NCBI RefSeq assembly: GCF_016820515.1
Contig: NZ_JADHDV010000003.1
Coordinates: 184,789 to 248,788, forward strand
From: Pseudoxanthomonas beigongshangi
Lineage (GTDB): Bacteria; Pseudomonadota; Gammaproteobacteria; Xanthomonadales; Xanthomonadaceae
Length of the DNA: 64,000 nucleotides
Direction: 5' to 3'
Part shown: positions 29,615 through 38,454 of the stretch, in pieces
Layout: every line of letters begins with the position of its first letter
How positions within the stretch are numbered: position 1 is the stretch's first letter
Notes under the pieces: generated by a model
Databases searched by the model: none
What the model was told of the DNA's origin: nothing
Seen by the model: the letters and a program-made list of their open reading frames with translations, nothing else
Program-made: the position numbers and the translations under genes

Positions 29615-30880
29615 GTGCGAGAAAATTACTTTCATTCCGACGCGCCGCTGGCCGGAAAAGGCCTGCCGGCCGGTGATGCCTGGACGCCTTCCGGGCTGGC
29701 GGCGCGGCCCCTGTCGATCCTGGAGGAACAGGTCAGCCTGCCGGTGGCGGTACTGAGCGAATCCGCCCTGCGCCACAACCTGGCCTGGATGCGCGAGTTC
29801 ACCGAGGCCTATGGCTGCCGGCTCGTACCGCACGGCAAGACCACGATGAGTCCGGCGCTGTTCCGGATGCAGCTGGATGCCGGCGCGTGGGGCATCACCC
29901 TGGCGACCGCGCCGCAGACCGCGGCGGCCCACGCGCACGGCGTGCGGCGGGTCCTGCTCGCCAACCAGCTCGTCGGCAGGGGCAACTTCGATGTGATCGC
30001 CGATCTCCAGGCAAGCGATCCGGACTTCTGGTTCGCCTGCGTGGTGGATTCGGCCGATAACGTCGCCGCGCTGGGTCGTCATTTCGGCGCACGCGGACAA
30101 CGCATCCGGGTATTGCTGGAAGTCGGCGCGGAAGGCGGACGCACCGGCGTGCGCGACGAGGCGCAGGCGCGCGCGCTGCTGGACGAGATCGCGCGCTGGC
30201 CGGACGCGGTGGCGCTGGTCGGCGTGGAAGTCTACGAGGGCGTGGTCAAGGACGAGGCCGGCGTGCGCGCGCTGCTGCGGCGTACGCTGGCGCAATGGCA
30301 GGCAATCCGCGCCGCCGGCGGATTCGGCGAGTCGCCCGCGCTGCTTTCCGGCGCCGGTTCGGCCTGGTTCGACGTGGTCGCGGAAGAATTCGCGGCGCTT
30401 GTGTCGGATCCGCAGGCGCAAGTGGTGTTGCGTCCGGGCTGCTACCTGACCCACGACGTGGGCATCTATCGCGACGCCGCCAGCCGCATCCACGCCTCCA
30501 ATCCGGTCGCGCAGCGCATGGGGCGCGGCCTGTTGCCGGCACTGCGACTGTGGGCCTGCGTGCAGTCGCGTCCGGAACCGGACCGCGCGATCATCGGCCT
30601 GGGCAAGCGCGACGCTGCGTTCGATGCCGGCTTCCCGCAACCGGTGCTGCATCATCGCCCCGGCCATGCCACGCCCGCCGACGCGCCTTCCCACTGGCGT
30701 ATCGGCGCGATGATGGATCAGCACGCGTTCCTGCAGCTCAATGCCGACGACGACCTCAAGGTCGGCGATCTGCTGTGCTTCGATATCTCCCATCCCTGCC
30801 TGACCTTCGACAAATGGCGCCACCTGCTGGTGGTGGACGACGCGCATCGCGTCGTCGGCGCCGTCGAAACCTTCTTCTGA
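29615..30880 (+). CDS. DSD1-family PLP-dependent D-amino-acid deaminase
   Basis: A 421-residue alanine-racemase-fold enzyme. The PLP lysine is Lys75 in VPHGKTTMSP and the C-terminal metal pair is His393/Cys395 in HPCLTFDKW, the DSD1 zinc site. DSD1 enzymes deaminate D-serine or D-threonine to a 2-oxoacid and ammonia. The GTG at 29615 is chosen as start because AGGGGAGG sits 6 bases upstream; an ATG 33 bases earlier has none. The second operator overlaps codons 2-7, so repression could act on elongation. First gene of a five-gene operon. Confidence 0.85.
   Translation: MRENYFHSDAPLAGKGLPAGDAWTPSGLAARPLSILEEQVSLPVAVLSESALRHNLAWMREFTEAYGCRLVPHGKTTMSPALFRMQLDAGAWGITLATAPQTAAAHAHGVRRVLLANQLVGRGNFDVIADLQASDPDFWFACVVDSADNVAALGRHFGARGQRIRVLLEVGAEGGRTGVRDEAQARALLDEIARWPDAVALVGVEVYEGVVKDEAGVRALLRRTLAQWQAIRAAGGFGESPALLSGAGSAWFDVVAEEFAALVSDPQAQVVLRPGCYLTHDVGIYRDAASRIHASNPVAQRMGRGLLPALRLWACVQSRPEPDRAIIGLGKRDAAFDAGFPQPVLHHRPGHATPADAPSHWRIGAMMDQHAFLQLNADDDLKVGDLLCFDISHPCLTFDKWRHLLVVDDAHRVVGAVETFF
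29620..29634 (+). promoter_or_regulatory. Operator 2, inside the start of the first gene
   Basis: AGAAAATTACTTTCA repeats operator 1 with three mismatches, 89 bp downstream, and both are followed by TCC or TTCC. It lies over codons 2-7 of the deaminase. Two spaced copies suggest looping by a dimeric or tetrameric SIS-domain repressor. Confidence 0.55.
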
Positions 30881-30898
30881 TCGGCGGGAACAGCACGC

Positions 30899-32254
30899 AT
30901 GACGCCAGGAAACCTGTTGCTGCTGTACGCCACGCTGTCGATCGTCGCCCTGGTGGTGTTGATCGCGCGCTACCGCCTCAACCCCTTCATTTCGATCACC
31001 GTGGTCTCGCTCGGGCTGGCGTTGCTGGCCGGCATGCCGGCACCGGACATCGTGCCGGCCTACGAACAGGGCGTGGGCAAGACCCTGGGCCACATCGCGC
31101 TGATCGTCGCCCTCGGCACCATGCTGGGCAAGCTGATGGCCGAATCCGGCGGCGCCGAGCGCATCGCGCGCACGCTGATCCGGCGCTTCGGTACCCGCCA
31201 CGTGCACTGGGCGATGATGCTGATCGCGTTCTGCATCGGCCTGCCGATCTTCTTCGAGGTCGGGTTCGTGCTGCTGATTCCGATCGTGCTGAACGTCGCC
31301 CGCCGCACCGGCGTGCCGCTGCTGCTGGTCGGCCTGCCGATGGTCGCCGGCCTGTCGGTGGTGCACGGCCTGGTGCCGCCGCACCCGGCCGCGATGCTGG
31401 CGGTGCACGAATACCAGGCCGACGTCGGGCGCACGCTGTTCTATGCGTTGATGGTCGGATTGCCGACCGCCGCGCTGGCCGGACCAATCTTCGCCCGGCT
31501 GGTATCGCGCCATGTCACCCTGCCGGCACACAACCCGATGGAAGCCGCGCTGCTCAACCAGGGCCAACGGGAGATCCCCGACGCCGAACTGCCCGGCTTC
31601 GGCATCACCCTGGCGACCCTGCTGCTGCCGGTCGGCCTGATGCTGCTGGGCGGCTGGGCGGACGAACTGGCCGCACCCGGCAGCGCCGCCAACCACGTGC
31701 TGCGTTTCATCGGCCATTCGGTGGTGGCGCTGCTGCTGGCGACCCTGCTCAGCTTCGTCACCCTGGGCCTGATGCGCGGCTTCAACCGCGAGCAGATCCT
31801 GAAGTTCTCGCAGGAATGCCTGGCGCCCACCGCCGCCATCACCCTGCTGGTCGGCGCCGGCGGCGGTCTCAACGGCATCCTGGTCAAGACCGGCGTGGCC
31901 CAGGAGATCACGCGCCTGTCGCACGAGTTCCAGCTCTCGCCGCTGCTGATGGGCTGGACCGTGGCCGCGCTGATGCGGGTGGCGACAGGTTCGGCCACGG
32001 TGGCGATGAGTACCGCCGCCGGCATCGTCGCGCCGGTCGCGCTGGCCGCCGGCTACCCGCATCCGGAGCTGCTGGTACTGGCCACCGGGGCAGGCTCGCT
32101 GGTGCTGTCGCACGTCAACGACGGCGGCTTCTGGCTGGTCAAGGAATACTTCAACATGAGCGTGGCCCAGACCTTCAAGACCTGGACCGTGCTGGAAACC
32201 CTCATTTCGGTGACCGCACTGCTGCTGGTGCTGGGCATCGCCGCACTGCACTGA
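30899..32254 (+). CDS. GntP-family permease
   Basis: A 451-residue protein with about 12 transmembrane helices. Features of the GntP family include GIGLPIFFEVGFVLL-type helices, an HGLVPPHPAA segment and SHVNDGGFW near the C-terminus. GntP relatives carry gluconate, fructuronate or D-serine (DsdX). Between a D-amino-acid deaminase and a D-aminoacylase, a D-amino acid or N-acyl-D-amino acid is the expected substrate. It starts 18 bp after the deaminase. Confidence 0.85.
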   Translation: MTPGNLLLLYATLSIVALVVLIARYRLNPFISITVVSLGLALLAGMPAPDIVPAYEQGVGKTLGHIALIVALGTMLGKLMAESGGAERIARTLIRRFGTRHVHWAMMLIAFCIGLPIFFEVGFVLLIPIVLNVARRTGVPLLLVGLPMVAGLSVVHGLVPPHPAAMLAVHEYQADVGRTLFYALMVGLPTAALAGPIFARLVSRHVTLPAHNPMEAALLNQGQREIPDAELPGFGITLATLLLPVGLMLLGGWADELAAPGSAANHVLRFIGHSVVALLLATLLSFVTLGLMRGFNREQILKFSQECLAPTAAITLLVGAGGGLNGILVKTGVAQEITRLSHEFQLSPLLMGWTVAALMRVATGSATVAMSTAAGIVAPVALAAGYPHPELLVLATGAGSLVLSHVNDGGFWLVKEYFNMSVAQTFKTWTVLETLISVTALLLVLGIAALH

Positions 32255-32273
32255 CGACCGGCCGGAGACCGCC

Positions 32274-33137
32274 ATGTACGACATCGTCTACCACCTCAAG
32301 CAGCGCCTGCACGAGCTGAGCCCGGTCGAGCGGCGGATCGCCGACACCATCCTGGCCGACATCGACGGCGCCGCGCAGTCCGGCATCGCCGAACTGGCCG
32401 AACAGGCGGGCGTCAGCGTGGCCGCGATCTCGCGCTTCGCCAAGGCGCTGGACTGCGACAACGTGCGTGAACTGCGCGCCCGCCTGGCCGAGGCCAGCGC
32501 GGTCGGCAAGCGCTTCCTCGACGACCAGGACACCCCGCCCAGCTCGGCGCTGTACGCGCAGATCTGCGCCGACATCGAGAGCTGCCTGCGCCGCAACGTC
32601 GGCGGATTGCAGGAACAGGTGGTGCAGTCGCTGGCCGAGGCGCTGGCCTCGGCGCGGATGATCTACGTGTTCGGCATGGGTGGCTGCTCGACCGTGTTCG
32701 GTCTGGAGCTGCAGAACCGGCTGGTCCGCTTCGGCCGCCCGATCGCCGCCTACAGCGATGCGATCTCGCTGAAGGTGGTCGCCGCGACCCTGACCCCGGA
32801 GGACATGGTGGTGGCGCTGTCGGTCAGCGGCATCACCCCGGAAATCCTGTCGGCGGTGGACATCGCGCGCGGCTACGGTGCGAAGGTCGGTGCGATCACC
32901 CGCGCCGACACCGCGCTGGCCGAGCGCGCCGACTGGCTGCTGCCGATCGTCATCGACGAAACCGACTTCGTGTTCAAGCCATCCGCCTCGCGCTACGCGA
33001 TGATGCTGGCGGTGGACGTGCTGGCCACCACCCTGGCGCTGCATATCGCCGACGACAGCCGCGAGCGGCTGCGCCGGATCAAGTTCGCGCTGGACAACTA
33101 CCGCGGCGGCGAGAATCGCCTGCCGCTGGGGGATTGA
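32274..33137 (+). CDS. RpiR-family transcriptional regulator (HTH_6 + SIS)
   Basis: A 287-residue protein with an N-terminal RpiR HTH (about 1-77, SGIAELAEQAGVSVAAISRFAKAL) and a C-terminal SIS domain (about 125-260, VFGMGGCS...ALSVSGITPEI). SIS domains in this family usually bind phosphosugars, which would be unusual for D-amino acids; it may instead sense a cell-wall-derived compound. It is the likely binder of the two GAAAAT-type operators at the operon head. CGGAGA precedes the ATG; its stop overlaps the next start. Confidence 0.85.
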   Translation: MYDIVYHLKQRLHELSPVERRIADTILADIDGAAQSGIAELAEQAGVSVAAISRFAKALDCDNVRELRARLAEASAVGKRFLDDQDTPPSSALYAQICADIESCLRRNVGGLQEQVVQSLAEALASARMIYVFGMGGCSTVFGLELQNRLVRFGRPIAAYSDAISLKVVAATLTPEDMVVALSVSGITPEILSAVDIARGYGAKVGAITRADTALAERADWLLPIVIDETDFVFKPSASRYAMMLAVDVLATTLALHIADDSRERLRRIKFALDNYRGGENRLPLGD

Positions 33138-34564
33138 TGCGTTACGACCTGTTGATCCGCGATGCCCTGCTGCTGGATGGCAGCGGTGCCGCCGGCACGC
33201 GCGGCGACATCGGCGTCAGCGCCGGCCGCATCGCCGCGATGGGCCGCCTGGACGGCGACGCGGCGAGCGTCGTCGACGCCTGCGGGCGGGCGGTCAGCCC
33301 AGGCTTCATCGACGTGCATACCCACGACGATCTGGAAGTCATCCGCGATCCCGCCATGACCAGCAAGCTGTCGCAGGGCGTCACCACGATCGTGGTCGGC
33401 AACTGCGGCATCAGCGCCAGTCCGGTGAACACCGCCGACGCGGTACCCGACCCGATGAACCTGCTCGGCGAGCCGGGCGAGTTCCGCTATCCGCGCTTCG
33501 CCGACTACCGGCGCGCGGTGGAGGACGCACGTCCGGCACTGAACGTCGCCGCGCTGGTCGGGCACACGTCGCTGCGCCAGAACCACATGGATCGGCTGGA
33601 TCGCGCCGCCAGCGACGAGGAGATCGCGGCGATGCGGTCGCAATTGCGCGCGGCGATCGCCGAGGGCGCGCTTGGCCTGAGCACCGGGCTGGCCTACGCC
33701 TCCGCGTTCGCCGCGCCCGCGCGCGAGGTGCTGGAACTGACCCGCGACCTGCCCGCCGATCGCCTCTACGCCACCCATCTGCGCGACGAGTTCGCCGGCA
33801 TCCTGCCCGCACTGGACGAAGCGCGCGCGGTCGGCCACCACAGCGGCGCCCCGGTGCGGGTGTCGCACCTGAAATGCGCCGGCATCGACAACTGGGGCCG
33901 CAGCCGCGAAGTGCTGGCGTGGCTGGATGACGCCGCCGGCGAGCATGACGTGGCCTGCGACTGCTATCCGTACGCGGCCAGCGCTTCCACCCTGGACCTG
34001 AAACAGGTCACCGACGCCTACGACATCCTGATCACCTGGTCCGAACCGCATCCGGATCAGGGCGGACGGATGCTGGCGGCGATCGCCGCCGACTGGCGGG
34101 TGTCGCTGCATGAAGCCGCCAACCGCCTGCAACCGGCCGGCGCGGTGTACTTCTGCATGGACGAGGAAGACGTGCGCCGGTTCCTGCGCCATCCGCTGAC
34201 CATGATCGGATCCGACGGCCTGCCGCGGGATCCGCGCCCGCACCCGCGCCTGTGGGGCACCTTCCCGCGCGTGCTCGGCCATTACGCGCGCGACGAGGGC
34301 CTGTTCCCGCTGCACGAAGCCGTGCACAAGATGACCGGACTGCCCGGCAGCCGCTTCGCCCTGCCCGGGCGCGGCCTGCTGCGCGAGGGCTGGCACGCGG
34401 ACCTGGTGCTGTTCGATCCGGCACGCGTGCGCGATACCGCCGACTATCACGATCCGATGCGCGCCGCCGAAGGCATCGACGCGGTGTGGGTGAACGGCGA
34501 ACTGGCCTACGACGGCAGCGCGGTCACCCGGGTGCGCAGCGGCCGTTTCCTGGCACCAGCCTGA
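33137..34564 (+). CDS. N-acyl-D-amino-acid deacylase
   Basis: A 475-residue amidohydrolase-fold enzyme. The metal motif HTHDD contains His61 and His63 and the bridging cysteine is Cys90 in VGNCG, matching D-aminoacylase architecture (His67, His69, Cys96 in the Alcaligenes enzyme). It frees D-amino acids from N-acyl forms. TGATG links it with the regulator gene (start ATG at 33137). Together with the permease and deaminase it forms an N-acyl-D-amino-acid degradation path; specificity (Glu, Asp or neutral) is not readable. Confidence 0.88.
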   Translation: MRYDLLIRDALLLDGSGAAGTRGDIGVSAGRIAAMGRLDGDAASVVDACGRAVSPGFIDVHTHDDLEVIRDPAMTSKLSQGVTTIVVGNCGISASPVNTADAVPDPMNLLGEPGEFRYPRFADYRRAVEDARPALNVAALVGHTSLRQNHMDRLDRAASDEEIAAMRSQLRAAIAEGALGLSTGLAYASAFAAPAREVLELTRDLPADRLYATHLRDEFAGILPALDEARAVGHHSGAPVRVSHLKCAGIDNWGRSREVLAWLDDAAGEHDVACDCYPYAASASTLDLKQVTDAYDILITWSEPHPDQGGRMLAAIAADWRVSLHEAANRLQPAGAVYFCMDEEDVRRFLRHPLTMIGSDGLPRDPRPHPRLWGTFPRVLGHYARDEGLFPLHEAVHKMTGLPGSRFALPGRGLLREGWHADLVLFDPARVRDTADYHDPMRAAEGIDAVWVNGELAYDGSAVTRVRSGRFLAPA

Positions 34565-34595
34565 AGAATCTGCCCGAAATCCGAGAGGTATCCAC

Positions 34596-34991
34596 ATGAG
34601 CGACATCAAGCGCTATGGCGCCGAAGGCGGCATCGGCCAGGGCCGGCAGCACATGCCGTTCTCGCGCGCGGTCGAGGCCGACGGTTGGCTGTACGTGTCC
34701 GGCCAGGTGCCGATGCGCGACGGCGAGCTGATCGGCGGCACCGTCACCGAGCAATCGTACGTGGCCATCGGCAACGTGCTGGCAATCCTGGCCGAGGCCG
34801 GCTATGGCCCCGAACACGTGGTCCGCTGTGGCGTCTGGCTGGACGACGCGCGCGACTTCGCCGCCTTCAACCAGGTGTTCCGGCACTACTTCGGCGAGCA
34901 TCCGCCCGCGCGCGCCTGCGTTGAGAACCGGATGGTGGTGGACTGCAAGGTCGAGGTCGACTGCGTGGCCTACAAGCGCCCCGCGCGCTGA
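34596..34991 (+). CDS. ridA: RidA-family enamine/imine deaminase
   Basis: A 131-residue YjgF/YER057c/UK114 protein. The conserved Arg (PARACVE, near residue 105) and the Glu in KVEVDCVA are present. RidA hydrolyses reactive 2-aminoacrylate-type intermediates made by PLP-dependent dehydratases, which fits the deaminase at the head of the operon. GAGAGG lies 7 bases upstream of the ATG; the gap to the aminoacylase is 31 bp. Its stop is 3 bp from the convergent QEGLA gene. Confidence 0.88.
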   Translation: MSDIKRYGAEGGIGQGRQHMPFSRAVEADGWLYVSGQVPMRDGELIGGTVTEQSYVAIGNVLAILAEAGYGPEHVVRCGVWLDDARDFAAFNQVFRHYFGEHPPARACVENRMVVDCKVEVDCVAYKRPAR

Positions 34992-34994
34992 CCG

Positions 34995-36251
34995 TCACAC
35001 CGGCACTTCGGTCAACTGGTCCATGCGGATGCGGTTGGCGAACAGCGAGAACGCCAGCGTACCGGCCAGGCCGTTGGCGCGGCTGACCCAGGTCGGCAGC
35101 CAGCGTGGCGGCGCCAGCACGCCGCCGTCGAACAATGGCTCGAACAGGGCCACGTCCCCCAGCGTCATCTTGCCGGCGAACAGGCGCCGGCACAGTTGCA
35201 GGCGGTCCCGCTGCAGGGAATGGCGGAAGAAGGTGTGCACGGCAATCAGGCCGCGCAGGTAGACCGTATCCTTGGTGAACGCCGCGCCGCCACTGGTGGG
35301 CACGCCGCGGAACACGCGTTGCGCCGAGGCGAAGCTCTCGGCCGGATTCTGGCCCGCCTCGCAGAAGTAGCGGTACACCTCGATGAAATCCGCACCCGCC
35401 AGGGTCATCGCGATCGCCTCGATGCGCAGGCTGATCCGTTTCATCCGTTCGATGTCGATGCTGCCGGTGATCTGCTCGGCGAAGGTCGCCAGCCCTTCCT
35501 GGGTCTCGGTGATGCGCGGCGACGACAATGCCAGGCTCGGGAACAAGGGCTGCTCGCGGCCATTGAGCGCGGTCAGCGAATGCACCAGCGCCTCATGTTG
35601 CAGGAGCTGCCGGCGATCGTAGTCGCTGAAGGCGGCGCCATGGCGCAGGCGGATGCGGGTGGCGCCGGCCGCCGCCTTGGCGATCAAATCCGGATCCAGC
35701 TCCACCGTGATCACGCGCGCATCGAAGAAATCATCCAGGTCGCCCTGCAACTGGAGTTGCAACGCGGTCGCCGACACCGGGATCTGTTCTTCCGGCGCCA
35801 GCAACTCGCGATCCATGTCCTGGGCGATGGCGATGAAGTGGCGGGCGGCGTCGCGGGTGGTCGGTCCGTTGCCGGGCAAGGGCGCTTCGGGCGTGCCGAA
35901 CAGGGCGATCGAATGCGCGGTCACGGCGGGCGTGCCCAGGCATTCCAGCAACTGCGCGGCGACCGACCAGCTCTCCACCGATTCGCGCAGATAGCGACCC
36001 AGCGGATGCGCCGGATCGGCGGCATGCGCGATCGCTTCCAGTTCGCGGCGGGCCTCGCTGAAATCCAGCTTGGGGTATTCGACTTTCGGCAATCGCGGAT
36101 TGCCGCGCTCCATTCCTTCCAGGAACGGCGCCTGCAACGCGGCCGGCCAACTCGCCAGGCTCAGCAGCTTGATGCCGCGCACCGCCTTGACCAGGCGCGC
36201 GTCCAGCGCGGCATGATGGGCGATGTCGGCAGACAGGTTCATCGTGTCCAT
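34995..36251 (-). CDS. QEGLA-motif (DUF1704) metallopeptidase-like protein
   Basis: A 418-residue protein with the family signature TQEGLA (residues 250-255) and an HEALVH sequence (His219, Glu220, His224), an HExxxH zinc-peptidase motif. Bacterial members are annotated 'flavohemoglobin expression-modulating'; eukaryotic relatives include the tubulin tyrosine carboxypeptidase MATCAP. A peptidase activity, with the Glu of QEGLA as third metal ligand, is plausible but inferred. GAGG 7 bases upstream supports the ATG at 36251 rather than the later one at 36242. Confidence 0.8.
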   Translation of the reverse strand: MDTMNLSADIAHHAALDARLVKAVRGIKLLSLASWPAALQAPFLEGMERGNPRLPKVEYPKLDFSEARRELEAIAHAADPAHPLGRYLRESVESWSVAAQLLECLGTPAVTAHSIALFGTPEAPLPGNGPTTRDAARHFIAIAQDMDRELLAPEEQIPVSATALQLQLQGDLDDFFDARVITVELDPDLIAKAAAGATRIRLRHGAAFSDYDRRQLLQHEALVHSLTALNGREQPLFPSLALSSPRITETQEGLATFAEQITGSIDIERMKRISLRIEAIAMTLAGADFIEVYRYFCEAGQNPAESFASAQRVFRGVPTSGGAAFTKDTVYLRGLIAVHTFFRHSLQRDRLQLCRRLFAGKMTLGDVALFEPLFDGGVLAPPRWLPTWVSRANGLAGTLAFSLFANRIRMDQLTEVPV

Positions 36252-36277
36252 GCCGATGCCTCGTATCCGCCCCACCC

Positions 36278-37219
36278 TGTAGGAGCGACGCGAGTCGCGA
36301 GCTTTTGACGGAAATCCAGAAGGCTTCCAACCGGGTCGCCGTCGCGACTCACGTCGCTCCCACAAGGGAGGAGATGGCGCGTCGGTCGCATCCTGGCGTC
36401 CTGCGTGGGCGCTTCGCGGTCAAGCTGTCCGGCATACCGGCTGCAACCTGTAGGAGCGACGTGAGTCGCGAGCTCTTGGCGGAAACTCCAAGGGCTTCCC
36501 ACTGCGTCGCCTTCGAAGCTTACGTCGCTCCCACAAGGGAGGAGATGGCGCGTCGGTCGTATCCTGGCGCCCTGCGTGGGCGCTTCGCGGTCAAGCTGTC
36601 CGGCATACCGGCTGCAACCTGTAGGAGCGACGTGAGTCGCGAGCTCTTGGCGGAAACTCCGAGGACTTCCCACTGCGTCGCCTTCGAAGCTTACGTCGCT
36701 CCCACAAGGGAGGAGATGGCGCGTCGGTCGTATCCTGGCGCCCTGCGTGGGCGCTTCGCGGTCAAGCTGTCCGGCATACCGGCTGCAACCTGTAGGAGCG
36801 ACGTGAGTCGCGAGCTCTTGGCGGAAACTCCAAGGGCTTCCCACTGCGTCGCCTTCGAAGCTTACGTCGCTCCCACAAGGGAGGAGATGGCGCGTCGGTC
36901 GTATCCTGGCGCCCTGCGTGGGCGCTTCGCGGTCAAGCTGTCCGGCATACCGGCTGCAACCTGTAGGAGCGACGTGAGTCGCGAGCTCTTGGCGGAAACT
37001 CCGAGGACCTCCAACTGGGTCGCCTTCGCGACTCACATCGCTCCCACAAGGGAGGAGATGGCGCGTCGGTCGTATCCTGGCGTCCTGCGTGGGCGCTTCG
37101 CGGTCAAGCTGTCCGGCATATCGGCTGCAACCTGTAGGAGCGACGTGAGTCGCGAGCTTTTGATCGAAATCCAGAAGGCTTCCAACCGGGTCGCCGTCGC
37201 GACTCACGTCGCTCCTACA
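36278..37219. repeat. Tandem array of 171-bp repeats
   Basis: Units start at 36278, 36449, 36620, 36791, 36962 and 37133, an exact 171-bp period with five full units and a partial sixth, nearly identical in sequence. Each begins TGTAGGAGCGACGTGAGTCG and has an inverted counterpart ending CGTCGCTCCTACA or CCACA. It fills the gap between the QEGLA gene and rsgA. The 171-bp period is a multiple of three and leaves open frames on both strands, which I treat as artefacts. No spacers, so it is not CRISPR. Confidence 0.92.
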
Positions 37220-37236
37220 AGGGAGGTGACGGCGCA

Positions 37237-38364
37237 TCAGTGGCGTCCGTACTTGTCGTCCAGGCGCTTGTTGAGCGCCTTGACCTGCACGCGGGCTTCG
37301 GCCTTCTGCGCCAGCCGGGTGGCCAGCTTGCCGGCCGCGCTGGCGACTTCGTCGCGTAGTTTCAGGTAATTGAGGAAGCGTTCCTCGTCCAGCTCGCCGC
37401 GCTCGATCGCCGCGCGTACCGCGCAACCGGGTTCACGCTGGTGCGAACAATCGCGGAAGCGGCATTGTTCGGCCAATGCCTCGATGTCGGCGAAGCCCCC
37501 TTCGACCAGATCCTCTTCGCCGGTCGGCTTGAGTTCGCGCATGCCGGGGGTGTCAATCAGGCAGGCGCCGGACGGCAGTGGCATCAGCGCGCGATGGGTG
37601 GTGGTATGGCGACCACGCGAATCGCTCTCGCGGACCTCGCCGGTCTTCATCCGGTCGTCGCCCAGCAGGGTGTTGGTGAGGGTGGACTTGCCCGCGCCCG
37701 AGGAACCGACCAGCACCACCGTATGACCCGGCTGCAACCAGGGCGCCAGTACCGCCACGCCGTCGGGATCCTTGGCGTTGAGCGCGAACACCGGCACGCC
37801 CTGCGCGGTCACGTCGGCCAGCGCTTCGATGGCATCGCTCGCGTGTTCATGGCGGTCGGCCTTGGTCAGCACCACCACCGGCTGCGCCCCGCCGCTGCCG
37901 ACCAGCAGCAGATAGCGCTCGATCCGGCGCGGATTGAAGTCCGCGTCCAGGCCCGAAACGATGAAGACGGCATCCACGTTGGCGGCGATGACCTGCTGCT
38001 GGTAGTGCTCGCCGGCCGCGCCGCGCTTGATGCCGGTGTGCCGCGGAAGCAGGGCGACGATGCGCTTGCCTTCCAGCAGCACCCAGTCGCCAACCGCCGG
38101 ACGCTCGTGGGCGGGAGACCCGTCCTTGCGGAAGCCGGGGCGGCGCTGCCATTCGGGCAGGGATTCGGCCTTGATGGCGGTGTCCGGGCCGTCGGCCACG
38201 ACATACCCCGAGCGGTGCTGCTCGGTCACCCTGGCAGGCCGCGCCGCCGGGTGGGCCGCCAGCAGGGCCGCCCAGGCAGGGTCCTCCGGTTCGCCAGGCC
38301 AGGGCCAGCCGATGGCGCGCAGAGAGGCGAGGTCGAGGGGGGCGTGTGCGGGATTTGCGGGCAT
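37237..38364 (-). CDS. rsgA: Ribosome small subunit-dependent GTPase A
   Basis: A 375-residue circularly permuted GTPase. Motif order is TKAD (G4, 167-170), GSSGAGKST (G1, 220-228) and DTPG (G3, 271-274), the RsgA/YjeQ arrangement. A zinc site follows: Cys301, Cys306, His308, Cys314. An N-terminal OB-like domain (about 45-110) precedes it. It helps mature the 30S subunit in the cytoplasm. It lies between two copies of the 171-bp repeat family. Confidence 0.95.
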   Translation of the reverse strand: MPANPAHAPLDLASLRAIGWPWPGEPEDPAWAALLAAHPAARPARVTEQHRSGYVVADGPDTAIKAESLPEWQRRPGFRKDGSPAHERPAVGDWVLLEGKRIVALLPRHTGIKRGAAGEHYQQQVIAANVDAVFIVSGLDADFNPRRIERYLLLVGSGGAQPVVVLTKADRHEHASDAIEALADVTAQGVPVFALNAKDPDGVAVLAPWLQPGHTVVLVGSSGAGKSTLTNTLLGDDRMKTGEVRESDSRGRHTTTHRALMPLPSGACLIDTPGMRELKPTGEEDLVEGGFADIEALAEQCRFRDCSHQREPGCAVRAAIERGELDEERFLNYLKLRDEVASAAGKLATRLAQKAEARVQVKALNKRLDDKYGRH

Positions 38365-38454
38365 GGCGGGATTCTAGACGCCTGTTAAACCGGGCGGCGC
38401 GCGGCTGCATAAATTTCCGTTAAGCTGGCCGTCCAACTCCCCAAAACCATTGCC

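Noticed and set aside
29585..32284. 899-residue frame antisense to the deaminase and permease
   Set aside because: Shadow frame across two well-supported genes, with extreme Gln/His/Arg content.
18824..37219. Possible CRISPR arrays
   Set aside because: In both tandem arrays the whole unit repeats with no variable spacers, the periods are 144 and 171 bp, and no cas gene is present.
36239..37426. Open frames on both strands through the 171-bp array that could encode a repeat protein
   Set aside because: The period is a multiple of three so any stop-free unit stays open; there is no RBS, signal or known repeat fold, and both strands are equally open.
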